Shown here piece after piece: positions 1 to 9,030 of a stretch of 64,000 nucleotides of DNA (positions are counted from its first letter, which is position 1; every line of letters begins with the position of its first letter). The translations under genes were made by a program, and so were the position numbers. Source of the stretch: Rhodanobacteraceae bacterium (GTDB lineage: Bacteria > Pseudomonadota > Gammaproteobacteria > Xanthomonadales > Rhodanobacteraceae). The stretch is from NCBI GenBank assembly GCA_009996615.1, contig JAACZU010000005.1:124001-188000 (forward strand), read 5' to 3'. The notes beneath the pieces were generated by a model. That model had not been told where the DNA came from. It made no database searches and saw nothing but the letters and a program-made list of their open reading frames with translations.

Positions 1-693
<693 letters not shown>

Positions 694-784
694 GCGCACA
701 GGGATGTGCGCGTTGGACTATCACGAAGAATCGAGGGCGTCCGCTGCAAAGGAGCCACTCGAAACAGCTCGCACGGATGCGAGC
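694..784 (+). repeat. Repeat with two GGA-loop hairpins
   Basis: Two perfect 7-bp stem hairpins occur here. One is GCGCACA/TGTGCGC with loop GGGA (694-711). The other is GCTCGCA/TGCGAGC with loop CGGA (767-784). Both present CANGGATG on the plus strand, as do the hairpins at 52.2 and 55.0-55.3 kb. Frames across this stretch are open but look non-coding. It lies between pip and tRNA-Pro. Confidence 0.65.
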
Positions 785-792
785 AAAAACAT

Positions 793-869
793 TGGTCGGG
801 GCGGCGGGATTCGAACCCACGACCCCCTGCCCCCCAGGCAGGTGCGCTACCAGGCTGCGCTACGCCCCG
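793..869 (-). tRNA. tRNA-Pro (GGG)
   Basis: A cloverleaf folds on the minus strand: a 7-bp acceptor stem CGGGGCG/CGCCCCG, the D-arm sequence AGCGCAGCCTGGTAGCGC, an anticodon stem CCTGC/GCAGG with loop CTGGGGG (anticodon GGG), and a T-arm with GGTTCGAATCC. The discriminator A and the 3' CCA are encoded (CCA at 793-795). A possible -10 TACACT lies at 901-906 with no clear -35. The gene follows the merR-type gene in the same direction. Confidence 0.97.
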
Positions 870-933
870 ACGTGTTGCGGTCCCCTCGAAAGGGCCGCGA
901 AGTGTAGCAGATTGGTGCGGTGATTCGCGAAAT

Positions 934-960
934 GCATCGCGCCTCCCGGCGCTCCCACAG
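934..960. repeat. REP-like unit
   Basis: A single copy of the motif GCATCGCGCC...GGCGCTCCCACAG, which recurs as inverted pairs at 8.94, 41.16, 43.13 and 44.85 kb. It sits between tRNA-Pro and the MerR-type gene. Confidence 0.55.
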
Positions 961-977
961 GCGCCGCGCCGACGCGC

Positions 978-1334
978 TCAGCGCCGCAGGATCTGCAGCA
1001 CTTCCTCCAGCTCCATGCGCACCTGGCGCACGATCTGGCTGGAGATGCTCGACTCGACGCGCGCCTGCGCGCCTTCCAGGCGCTGGCGCGCGCCGGTGAT
1101 CGTGAAGCCCTGGTCGTACAGCAGCGAGCGGATCTGCCGGATCATCAGCACGTCGTGGCGCTGGTAATAACGACGGTTGCCGCGGCGCTTGACCGGCTTG
1201 AGGTTCGGGAACTCCTGCTCCCAGTAGCGCAGCACATGCGGCTTCACGCCGCACAGCTCGCTGACCTCGCCGATCGTGAAATAACGCTTGGCCGGGATGA
1301 CCGGCAGTTCGTTATTGCTGCCCTGATCCAGCAT
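978..1334 (-). CDS. MerR-family transcriptional regulator
   Basis: A 118-residue protein with an N-terminal winged-helix MerR domain: [22 protein letters not shown] at about residues 18-39, then the wing motif RRGNRRYY. The C-terminal helix (about 75-118) is the dimerisation coiled coil. No metal-binding cysteine pair is visible, so the effector is unknown. The start ATG at 1334 overlaps the last 23 bp of ihfA, implying translational coupling in the ihfA operon. A MerR-type gene directly after ihfA and before tRNA-Pro is a common arrangement in this order of bacteria. Its targets cannot be read from the sequence. Confidence 0.9.
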   Translation of the reverse strand: MLDQGSNNELPVIPAKRYFTIGEVSELCGVKPHVLRYWEQEFPNLKPVKRRGNRRYYQRHDVLMIRQIRSLLYDQGFTITGARQRLEGAQARVESSISSQIVRQVRMELEEVLQILRR

Positions 1335-1614
1335 AGGCTTCGACCCGGACCTTAAGTTTCTGGCCCGGACGGAACGTCACGACCCGTCGCGCGGAGATCG
1401 GAATCTCCACGCCGGTCTTGGGATTGCGTCCGGGTCGCTGGTTCTTGAATCGCAGGTCGAAATTGCCGAAACCCGACAGCTTCACCTGCTCCCCTTTCTC
1501 GAGCGCATCGCGCACGACTTCGAAGAACGCGTCGACGAATTCCTTGGCTTCCCGCTTGTTCAGGCCGACATCCAGGAACAGACGCTCGGCCATTTCCGCC
1601 TTGGTCAACGCCAT
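1312..1614 (-). CDS. ihfA: Integration host factor subunit alpha
   Basis: A 100-residue nucleoid protein that forms the DNA-bending IHF heterodimer with IhfB. The protein starts [13 protein letters not shown] and carries the HU/IHF signature [21 protein letters not shown], with the Pro-containing beta arm (RPGRNPKTG) that intercalates into the minor groove. The length equals that of other IhfA proteins. The ATG lies one base after the pheT stop, and its ribosome-binding site (GAGGA) lies inside the end of pheT, so translation is probably coupled. This matches the enterobacterial pheST-ihfA arrangement. Confidence 0.98.
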   Translation of the reverse strand: MALTKAEMAERLFLDVGLNKREAKEFVDAFFEVVRDALEKGEQVKLSGFGNFDLRFKNQRPGRNPKTGVEIPISARRVVTFRPGQKLKVRVEAYAGSGQQ

Positions 1615-1615
1615 C

Positions 1616-3994
1616 CTATCCTCGCAACTTTGCCTTGCATCCAGACTCCAGGGCAGCGACCGCGAGGGCCATGCAGCGATCCGCGTCCTGATCCGTTAGC
1701 GTGCGGTAACGGTCCTGCAAAATCAAGCCCATAGCGAGACTTTTGACGCCCGCCCCGAGATTGGCACCGGCGTAGCGGTCGAACAGCACCACGTCCGTGA
1801 GCGTCTCGCCGACCGCGGCGCGGACCGCCGCCTCGACCTGCGCGTACGGCACGTCCTCGGGCAGCTCGAACGACAGGTCGCGGCGCACCGACGGGAAGCG
1901 CGACAGCGGCGCGGCCTTCGGCAGCGGCCGCGGCGCGATCGCCGCGACCTCCAGTTCGAACGCGAACACGTCCTCGTCGAGGCCCAGTGCCGCGAGCAGG
2001 TCCGGATGCAGCGCGCCGACGTGGCCGACGACGCGGTCGCCGCGGCGCACCTGCGCCGCGTGGCCCGGATGCAGCCAGGCCGGCGCGGCCGGCACGCAGG
2101 CGAACTCGTGGCCGGCGTTGGTCAGTGCGAACAGCGATTCGATGTCGCCCTTGACGTCGAAGAAGTCGACCGCGCGCGCCGCCTCGCCCCACTGCTCGGC
2201 CACCGCCGCGCCGCAGGCGACGCCGGCGATGCGCAGCGTCTCGACCGGGCCGTCCGGCCCGGCGCGGAAGACGTTGCCGACCTCGAACAGGCGCACGCGC
2301 GCCTGCTGCCGTCGACGGTTCGTCGCCAGCGCGTCGACGAGACCGGGCAGCAGCGCGGTGCGCATCACGCCGAGCTCGGCCGACAGCGGATTGGCCAGCG
2401 CGATCGCACCATCGGCCTGCGACCACTTCGCCAGCAGCTCGGCCCCGACGAACGCATAGCAGAGCGCCTCGGTGTAGTCGCGTGCGGCCAGCTGCGTGCG
2501 CAGGCGGCCGGTTTCGAGCAGCGCCTCAGGCAGCGCCGGCGCGCGCAGGTCGCCGCGCGGCGCACGCGTCGGCACGCGCTCGTAGCCGTACACGCGCACG
2601 ACCTCCTCGATCAGGTCCTCCTCGATCGCGAGGTCGAAGCGCCAGCTCGGCGGCGTCGCGCGCCAGCCGTCGGCGGTGCGCTCGACCACGAGGCCGAGGC
2701 CAGCCAGGATGCGCTCGACCTCGGCATCGGCGACGTCGAGCGCGAGCAGGCGCGCCAGGCGCGCGCGGCGCAGCACGATGGGCGCGCGCACGGGCAGGTC
2801 GTCCGCGCGCACGGCTTCGGTGACCGGGCCGGCCTGGCCGCCGGCGATCTCGACCAGCAGCGCGCTGGCGCGCTCGAGCGCGCGGCGTGGCAGGTCCGGA
2901 TCGACGCCGCGCTCGAAGCGGTGCGAGGCGTCGGTGTGCAGGCCGAGCTTGCGCGCGCGGCCGGTGATCGCGGCCGGCGCGAAATGCGCGCTTTCGAGGA
3001 ACACGTTGCGCGTGGTGTCGGTCACGCGCGAGTCGAAGCCGCCCATCACGCCGGCGATCGCGAGCGGGCGCGCCGCGTCGGCGATCATCAGGAAATCCGG
3101 GCCGAGCGTCGCCTCGCTGCCGTCGAGCAGCTTCAGCGTCTCGCCGTCGCGGCCGCGGCGCACGACCATTCCGCCGTCGAGCGTGTCGTGGTCGAACGCG
3201 TGCAGCGGCTGGCCGAGCTCGAGCATGACGTAGTTGGTCACGTCGACGACCGCGCTGATCGGGCGCAAGCCACTGCGGCGCAGGCGCTCGGCCAGCCACA
3301 GCGGCGTCGGCGCGCTCGCGTCGATGCCTTCAATGACGCGGCCGAGGTAGCGCGGGCAGTCGGCGCCGGCGTCCAGGCGCACGTCGCGCGCGGCGCTGCC
3401 GGTGACGTCCACTGCCGGCTGCGCCGGCGCCTCGAACGCGCCGCCGAACAGCGCCGCGGTGTCGCGCGCCAGGCCGTGCACGCTGAGGCAGTCCGGCCGG
3501 TTCGGCGTCAGCTTGATCTCGATGCTCGCGTCGGGCAGGCCGAGGTAGGTCGCCAGCGCCTGGCCGACCGGCGCATCGGGCGGCAGCTCCATCAGGCCGG
3601 ACGCGTCGGCATCGATGCCGAGCTCCCTGGCCGAGCACAGCATGCCGTTCGACTCGACGCCGCGCAGCGCGGCCTTCTTGATCTGCAGGCCGTTCGGCAT
3701 CGTCGTGCCGATCGTCGCCAGCGGCGCCTTCAGGCCGAGGCGCGCGTTCGGCGCGCCGCAGACGATCGTCAGTGCCTCGCCGGCGCCGATGGCGACCTGG
3801 CACACGCGCAGCTTGTCGGCGTTCGGATGCGGCTCGCAGCCGACGATCTCGCCGACGACGACGCCGTCGAGCGCGGCGCCGAGCGCCTCGACGCCCTCGA
3901 CCTCCAGGCCGGCCATGGTCAGCCGGTGCATGAGTTCGTCGCGGCCGACCGGGATGTCGACGAGTTCGCGCAGCCAGTTTTCGGAGAATTTCAT
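1616..3994 (-). CDS. pheT: Phenylalanine--tRNA ligase beta subunit
   Basis: The beta subunit of the alpha2beta2 PheRS, which charges tRNA-Phe and edits Tyr-tRNA-Phe. At 792 residues it is full length. In order it has an N-terminal [15 protein letters not shown] segment, the EMAP/OB tRNA-binding domain (about 40-150, with [13 protein letters not shown]), the B3/4 editing domain (about 210-390), the B5 domain (about 400-475), the core region (about 490-690) and the C-terminal FDX-ACB anticodon-binding domain (about 700-792, [18 protein letters not shown]). It lies 125 bp after pheS instead of the usual few bases, because a repeat element occupies the spacer, and it ends one base before ihfA. 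Confidence 0.98.
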   Translation of the reverse strand: MKFSENWLRELVDIPVGRDELMHRLTMAGLEVEGVEALGAALDGVVVGEIVGCEPHPNADKLRVCQVAIGAGEALTIVCGAPNARLGLKAPLATIGTTMPNGLQIKKAALRGVESNGMLCSARELGIDADASGLMELPPDAPVGQALATYLGLPDASIEIKLTPNRPDCLSVHGLARDTAALFGGAFEAPAQPAVDVTGSAARDVRLDAGADCPRYLGRVIEGIDASAPTPLWLAERLRRSGLRPISAVVDVTNYVMLELGQPLHAFDHDTLDGGMVVRRGRDGETLKLLDGSEATLGPDFLMIADAARPLAIAGVMGGFDSRVTDTTRNVFLESAHFAPAAITGRARKLGLHTDASHRFERGVDPDLPRRALERASALLVEIAGGQAGPVTEAVRADDLPVRAPIVLRRARLARLLALDVADAEVERILAGLGLVVERTADGWRATPPSWRFDLAIEEDLIEEVVRVYGYERVPTRAPRGDLRAPALPEALLETGRLRTQLAARDYTEALCYAFVGAELLAKWSQADGAIALANPLSAELGVMRTALLPGLVDALATNRRRQQARVRLFEVGNVFRAGPDGPVETLRIAGVACGAAVAEQWGEAARAVDFFDVKGDIESLFALTNAGHEFACVPAAPAWLHPGHAAQVRRGDRVVGHVGALHPDLLAALGLDEDVFAFELEVAAIAPRPLPKAAPLSRFPSVRRDLSFELPEDVPYAQVEAAVRAAVGETLTDVVLFDRYAGANLGAGVKSLAMGLILQDRYRTLTDQDADRCMALAVAALESGCKAKLRG

Positions 3995-3995
3995 G

Positions 3996-4119
3996 GGAAG
4001 AGCCGGGAATCGGGATTGGAGAATCGGGAATGGTCAGAGCAGGCAACGAGGGCCGGGAGCGCAGGATTCGCTGAAAGGTTTTCAACGATTCCCTATTCCC
4101 GATTCCCCATTCCCGTTCC
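3996..4119. repeat. Inverted-repeat element between pheS and pheT
   Basis: The pheS-pheT spacer is filled by an element with inverted arms made of GGGAATCGGGATT-like units: 4009-4036 on the plus strand and 4086-4117 as the complement, with a unique middle of about 50 bp. The same GGGATTCGGGATTGGGGATT pattern recurs downstream of thiD (47194-47222). This looks like a small mobile or REP-type insertion inside an essential operon. Confidence 0.7.
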
Positions 4120-5142
<1,023 letters not shown>

Positions 5143-5251
5143 TCATCATTCCGGCGAGCGCCGGAGTGGCAACCTGGTCGTCATCCCGGCGCAGGCCGGG
5201 ATCCAGCTCTTCTACCGTTGAAACAGCTGGATCGTGACCTGCGCGGGTTCC

Positions 5252-5288
5252 AAAAACGAAAACGGGGAGGAGGCCAGGCCTCCTCCCC
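5252..5288 (-). terminator. Terminator/attenuator hairpin before pheS
   Basis: On the minus strand a 12-bp perfect stem GGGGAGGAGGCC/GGCCTCCTCCCC with a 1-nt apex is followed by GTTTTCGTTTTT, a typical intrinsic terminator. It lies between rplT and pheS inside the operon, so it should either reduce or condition read-through into pheST. Confidence 0.82.
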
Positions 5289-5297
5289 GCGTGTCCC

Positions 5298-5349
5298 GAT
5301 TCCTGCCACGACGCGGCACAGGAATCCTTGCGATCACGGATGATCGCAA
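5298..5349 (-). promoter_or_regulatory. Two consecutive leader hairpins upstream of the pheS terminator
   Basis: Directly after the rplT stop, the minus-strand transcript folds TTGCGATCA-TCCG-TGATCGCAA (9 bp, 5328-5349), then GATTCCTG...CAGGAATC (8 bp, 5298-5326), and then the terminator at 5252-5288. No AUG-initiated Phe-rich leader peptide lies in this 230-nt spacer, so a pheM-like mechanism is not supported. The hairpins may instead bind L20 or PheRS, or protect the upstream mRNA. Confidence 0.6.
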
Positions 5350-5356
5350 CAACACC

Positions 5357-5710
5357 TTACAGGCTGGCCTTGGCCTTTTCCGCCAACGCGCCGAACGCCT
5401 TGATGTCGTGCACGGCGATGTCCGCCAGCACCTTGCGATCGAGCGTGATGCCGGCCTTCTTCAGGCCGTTCATCAGGCGGCTGTAGGACAGGCCGAACTG
5501 GCGCGCACCGGCGTTGATGCGGACGATCCACAGCGCACGGAAATTGCGCTTCTTCTGCTTGCGGCCGATGTACGCATACTGGTGCGCCTTGGTGACCGCC
5601 TGCTTGGCGACGCGGAAAACCTTGCGGCGCGCGTTGTAGTAACCCTTGGCCTTGCCGAGGATCTTCTTGTGACGACGGTGGGCGATGACGCCACGCTTGA
5701 CTCGTGCCAT
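5357..5710 (-). CDS. rplT: 50S ribosomal protein L20
   Basis: A 117-residue basic protein starting [29 protein letters not shown]. It binds 23S rRNA early in 50S assembly, and in E. coli it represses rpmI-rplT translation. The highly basic N-terminal extension and the globular C-terminal part ([26 protein letters not shown]) are intact. A strong AAGGAGG ribosome-binding site sits 7 nt upstream and overlaps the rpmI stop, so the two genes are translationally coupled. Confidence 0.99.
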   Translation of the reverse strand: MARVKRGVIAHRRHKKILGKAKGYYNARRKVFRVAKQAVTKAHQYAYIGRKQKKRNFRALWIVRINAGARQFGLSYSRLMNGLKKAGITLDRKVLADIAVHDIKAFGALAEKAKASL

Positions 5711-5722
5711 GTCTCGTCCTCC

Positions 5723-5920
5723 TTAGATGTACGGCAGCATGCGCGCGACGCGGCCAGCGTCTTCCTTGCGCACGTGATTGGTGGCACGCAGGCCGCGCTT
5801 GCGCTTGGTGGCCTTCTTCGTGAGGATGTGGCTCTTGAACGCGTGGCCGCACTTGAACTTGCCGGACGCGGTCTTGCGGAACCGCTTCGCGGCGGCCCGG
5901 TTGGTCTTCATCTTGGGCAT
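5723..5920 (-). CDS. rpmI: 50S ribosomal protein L35
   Basis: A 65-residue ribosomal protein, [22 protein letters not shown]..., rich in Lys and Arg, with the family motif [13 protein letters not shown] and C-terminal [10 protein letters not shown]. The start at 5920 is set by homology and a good AAAGGAG site upstream; the frame is open further upstream but that part does not look coding. infC lies about 290 bp upstream and rplT follows 12 bp after the stop. Confidence 0.98.
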   Translation of the reverse strand: MPKMKTNRAAAKRFRKTASGKFKCGHAFKSHILTKKATKRKRGLRATNHVRKEDAGRVARMLPYI

Positions 5921-6208
5921 GACCCAACTCCTTTCGGTGGTTTTCGTTACTAGCGCGAGCGGTGGGCAGGGCCCACGCTTTCCGTCCTGCTCGTTCCGGT
6001 TTGTTGGCCCGAATCCCGGGCCTGCTCCTGGTCTTACTTGTCCGTTCATCCCGAACGCGAAAATCAACAAGCGGCCGTCCTGGCCGCACCTTCAACGACA
6101 GCAAGAACTGCCGCGCCCCCTCCCGCCGTCAGGGAGAGGGAAACATGCCGCGCCGTGCGGGTTTCCTCCGCCTGGAGGTCGCCGCGATCCGTTGCTGCCA
6201 GCTTCGGA

Positions 6209-6733
6209 TCAGGCCTTCTTCTTCGGGGCGACCATCATGACCATCAGGCGCCCTTCCATCCGCGGGTACTGCTCGATCACCGCCTCTTCGGCGATGTCGG
6301 CGGAGATCTTGTCGACCATCGCGCGACCGAGCTCCTGATGGGTCATCTCGCGGCCGCGGAAGCGGATCGTGATCTTGACCTTGTCGCCCTCCTCGAGGAA
6401 GCGGCGCAGGTTGCGCAGCTTGATCGTGTAGTCGCCGATATCGGTGACCGGACGGAACTTCAGTTCCTTGATCTCGACCTGCTTCTGCTTCTTCTTGGCC
6501 GCGTGCGCCTTTTTCTGGTTCTCGAACTTGAACTTGCCGTAATCCATGATCCGGCAGACCGGCGGGTCGCCGTTCGGCTGGATCTCGACCAGATCAAGGC
6601 CCGCATCCTGGGCCATGGCCAGCGCTTCGTCGCGGGACAGGATACCGACCTGCTCCCCTTCGGCGCCAATCACACGTACGCGCGGAACGCGGATTTCCAG
6701 GTTCCTGCGGTTCGCTTTGCTGTCGGTGGCGAT
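6209..6733 (-). CDS. infC: Translation initiation factor IF-3, AUC start codon
   Basis: IF3 binds the 30S subunit, blocks 50S joining and rejects non-AUG initiation. From 6733 the protein is 174 residues (E. coli 180): (M)[22 protein letters not shown], then the N-domain [26 protein letters not shown], linker [19 protein letters not shown], and C-domain [42 protein letters not shown]. An in-frame TGA lies two codons before residue 1, and the first plausible codon after it is ATC, 8 nt after a GGAGG site. The usual IF3 N terminus can only be produced from this AUC. A GTG at 6673 would remove 20 conserved residues. AUU or AUC starts underlie IF3 autocontrol in other bacteria. The stop of thrS is 41 bp upstream. 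Confidence 0.93.
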   Translation of the reverse strand: MATDSKANRRNLEIRVPRVRVIGAEGEQVGILSRDEALAMAQDAGLDLVEIQPNGDPPVCRIMDYGKFKFENQKKAHAAKKKQKQVEIKELKFRPVTDIGDYTIKLRNLRRFLEEGDKVKITIRFRGREMTHQELGRAMVDKISADIAEEAVIEQYPRMEGRLMVMMVAPKKKA

Positions 6734-6774
6734 ACGTCAATCCTCCAAGGGAAAATGTTTCCGGGCGCGGTCCG

Positions 6775-8679
6775 TCAGGACTTCACGCTCTCGGAGCCGA
6801 GCCGTTCGGCGAAGCTGGCGACCGGCATCGATCCCAGGTCCTCGCCCGAACGGGTACGCACGGCGACGGCTCCTGATTCCTTCTCGCGGTCGCCCACGAC
6901 GAGGAGATAGGGAACCTTGGCCAGCGTATGCTCGCGGATTTTATAGCCGATTTTCTCGTTGCGCAAATCCGCCTCGACACGGAAGCCTTGGGCTACAAGG
7001 GCTTGCGCCACGTCGGCAACGTAGTCGGCCTGCGCATCGGTGATGTTCATGACCATCGCCTGCACCGGCGCCAGCCAGGCCGGGAACGCGCCGGCGTGGT
7101 GCTCGATCAGGATGCCGATGAAGCGCTCCATCGAACCGACGATCGCGCGATGCAACATGACCGGATGGCGGCGCTGGCTGTGCTCGTCGACGTACTCGGC
7201 GCCGAGGCGTCCCGGCATCATGAAATCGACCTGCATCGTGCCGAGCTGCCAGGTGCGGCCGATCGCATCGCGCAGGTGGTATTCGATCTTCGGGCCGTAG
7301 AACGCGCCCTCGCCCGGCAATTCCTCCCACGCCACGCCGGCTGCGGTCAGCGCCGAACGCAACGCGCCCTCGGCCTTGTCCCAGGTCGCGTCGTCGCCGA
7401 GGCGCGGTTCCGGCCGCAGCGCGATCTTCAGCTGCACGTCGGTGAAGCCGAAATCGGCGTAGACCTGCATCGCCTGGCGGTGGAACGCGGTCACCTCGGC
7501 CTCGATCTGGTCCTCGGTGCAGAAGATGTGGCCATCGTCCTGCGTGAAGCCGCGCACGCGCAGGATGCCGTGCAGCGCGCCGGACGGTTCGTTGCGATGG
7601 CAGCCGCCGAACTCGCCATAGCGGATCGGCAGGTCGCGGTAGCTGTGCAGGCCGTGGTTGTAGATCTGCACGTGGCCGGGACAGTTCATCGGCTTCACCG
7701 CATAGGTCCGCTTCTCGGACTCGGTGAAGAACATGTTGTCCTTGTAGTTGTCCCAGTGGCCGGACTTCTTCCACAGCGACACGTCGAGGATCTGCGGGCC
7801 GCGCACTTCCTGGTAGCCGGAGGCGCGATAGACCTTGCGCATGTACTGCTCGACCGCCTGCCAGATGGCCCAGCCCTTCGGGTGCCAGAACACCAGGCCC
7901 GGCGCCTCCTCCTGCATGTGGAACAGGTCCTGCTGGCGCGCGATCTTGCGGTGGTCGCGCTTCTCGGCTTCCTCCAGCTGGTGCAGGTAGGCGGCCAGAT
8001 CCTTGTCGTTGAGCCAGGCCGTGCCGTAGATGCGCGACAGCATCTCGTTGTTCGAATCGCCGCGCCAGTAAGCGCCGGCGACCTTCATCAGCTTGAAGCT
8101 CTTCAGGCGGCTCGTGTTCGGCACGTGTGGGCCGCGGCACAGGTCGGTGAACTCGCCCTGCGTGTACAGCGACAGTTCCTCGTTGGCCGGGATCGACTCG
8201 ATGATCTGCGCCTTGTATTCCTCGCCCTTGGCGCGGAAGTAGGCGACCGCCTCGTCACGCGGCATCACCGAGCGCGACACCGGCAGCGCCTCGGCCGCGA
8301 TCTTCTTCATCTCGGCCTCGATCGCGGCGAGGTCCTCGGGCGTGAACTGGCGCTCGAACGCGAAGTCGTAATAGAAGCCGTTGTCGATCACCGGGCCGAT
8401 CGTGACCTGCGCCTTCGGGAACAGCCGCTGCACGGCCTGCGCGAGCAGGTGCGCGGTCGAGTGGCGGATGATCTCGAGCGCCTCGGGGCTCTTCTCGGTG
8501 ACGATCTCGAGCCTGGCGTCGCGGTCGATGACGCGGCTCGCGTCGACCAGCTGGCCGTCGACCTTCGCCGCCAGCGTGGCCTTGGCCAGGCCGGCGCCGA
8601 TCGAGGCGGCGACGTCGTGCGCGGTGACCGGATGATCGAACGGCCGCTGGCTGCCGTCAGGGAGCGTGATCGTAAGCAT
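6775..8679 (-). CDS. thrS: Threonine--tRNA ligase
   Basis: A class II synthetase of 634 residues that charges tRNA-Thr and edits Ser-tRNA-Thr. In order: TGS domain (about 1-62, [20 protein letters not shown]), SAD/editing domain (about 65-240, [15 protein letters not shown], with the zinc-type HxxxH), catalytic core (about 245-530, with the zinc-binding MNCPGH and motif 2 [25 protein letters not shown]) and anticodon-binding domain (about 535-630). The ATG at 8679 follows an AGGAAGA site. Its leader holds an intrinsic terminator and a possible eight-codon peptide, suggesting attenuation. It is the first gene of the operon. Confidence 0.98.
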   Translation of the reverse strand: MLTITLPDGSQRPFDHPVTAHDVAASIGAGLAKATLAAKVDGQLVDASRVIDRDARLEIVTEKSPEALEIIRHSTAHLLAQAVQRLFPKAQVTIGPVIDNGFYYDFAFERQFTPEDLAAIEAEMKKIAAEALPVSRSVMPRDEAVAYFRAKGEEYKAQIIESIPANEELSLYTQGEFTDLCRGPHVPNTSRLKSFKLMKVAGAYWRGDSNNEMLSRIYGTAWLNDKDLAAYLHQLEEAEKRDHRKIARQQDLFHMQEEAPGLVFWHPKGWAIWQAVEQYMRKVYRASGYQEVRGPQILDVSLWKKSGHWDNYKDNMFFTESEKRTYAVKPMNCPGHVQIYNHGLHSYRDLPIRYGEFGGCHRNEPSGALHGILRVRGFTQDDGHIFCTEDQIEAEVTAFHRQAMQVYADFGFTDVQLKIALRPEPRLGDDATWDKAEGALRSALTAAGVAWEELPGEGAFYGPKIEYHLRDAIGRTWQLGTMQVDFMMPGRLGAEYVDEHSQRRHPVMLHRAIVGSMERFIGILIEHHAGAFPAWLAPVQAMVMNITDAQADYVADVAQALVAQGFRVEADLRNEKIGYKIREHTLAKVPYLLVVGDREKESGAVAVRTRSGEDLGSMPVASFAERLGSESVKS

Positions 8680-8732
8680 GGATGTCTTCCTGGATGAGCG
8701 TGCGCCGTCGGCGGGACGGCCAAGGCGCAGAC

Positions 8733-8760
8733 AACAAAAAAGGGCGCAAGCGCCCTCTCT
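8733..8760 (-). terminator. Intrinsic terminator in the thrS leader (candidate attenuator)
   Basis: The minus-strand transcript reads AGGGCG-CTTG-CGCCCT followed by TTTTTTG, a compact terminator placed about 55 nt before the thrS start. An outer pair, GCGCAGAC and GTCTGCGC, flanks the hairpin (about 8767-8774 and 8724-8731) and could form an enclosing stem. Its position inside the 5' leader, not after a gene, argues for conditional termination. Confidence 0.75.
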
Positions 8761-8781
8761 CGCGGCGTCTGCGCGGGACTG

Positions 8782-8808
8782 TCAGCGGTTGGGCGTTCGG
8801 GTGTCCAT
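8782..8808 (-). CDS. Possible thrS leader peptide, MDTRTPNR
   Basis: An eight-codon open frame, ATG GAC ACC CGA ACG CCC AAC CGC TGA, ends 22 nt before the attenuator-like terminator of thrS. It includes two Thr codons. A ribosome stalled at Thr codons could in principle alter folding downstream, as in amino-acid leader attenuation. Only two of eight codons are Thr, and the upstream GAGTG is a weak ribosome-binding site, so this is a suggestion and not a firm gene. Confidence 0.3.
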   Translation of the reverse strand: MDTRTPNR

Positions 8809-8939
8809 GTCGCACACTCGACCGGCGGTTACCCGCGGGCCACCTTGTCGTCGTCTGGCACGGTCGGCAAACCTAGAACAGCGTGCCGGGCGTGTCAACG
8901 CCACGACCGCCGCAGGGCGGCGCAAGCAACGAAGGCGCC

Positions 8940-9006
8940 TGTGGAAGCGCCGGCAGGCGCGATGCCGTTTCCCGCAGGAGCATCGCGGCTTCCGCCGCTC
9001 CCACAC
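8940..9006. repeat. REP-type inverted pair
   Basis: Two oppositely oriented units, GTGGAAGCGCCGGCAGGCGCGATGC and GCATCGCGGCTTCCGCCGCTCCCAC in abbreviated form, lie 10-15 bp apart just after the TonB receptor stop. The 350-bp gap 8680-9030 otherwise holds only the thrS leader. Confidence 0.7.
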
Positions 9007-9030
9007 CGCCGACGCCTCGCTGGCCTGGCT

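Noticed and set aside
8680-8830. T-box leader for thrS
   Set aside because: No T-box core (TGGNACCGCG) and no specifier-loop structure; the terminator alone does not support a T-box.
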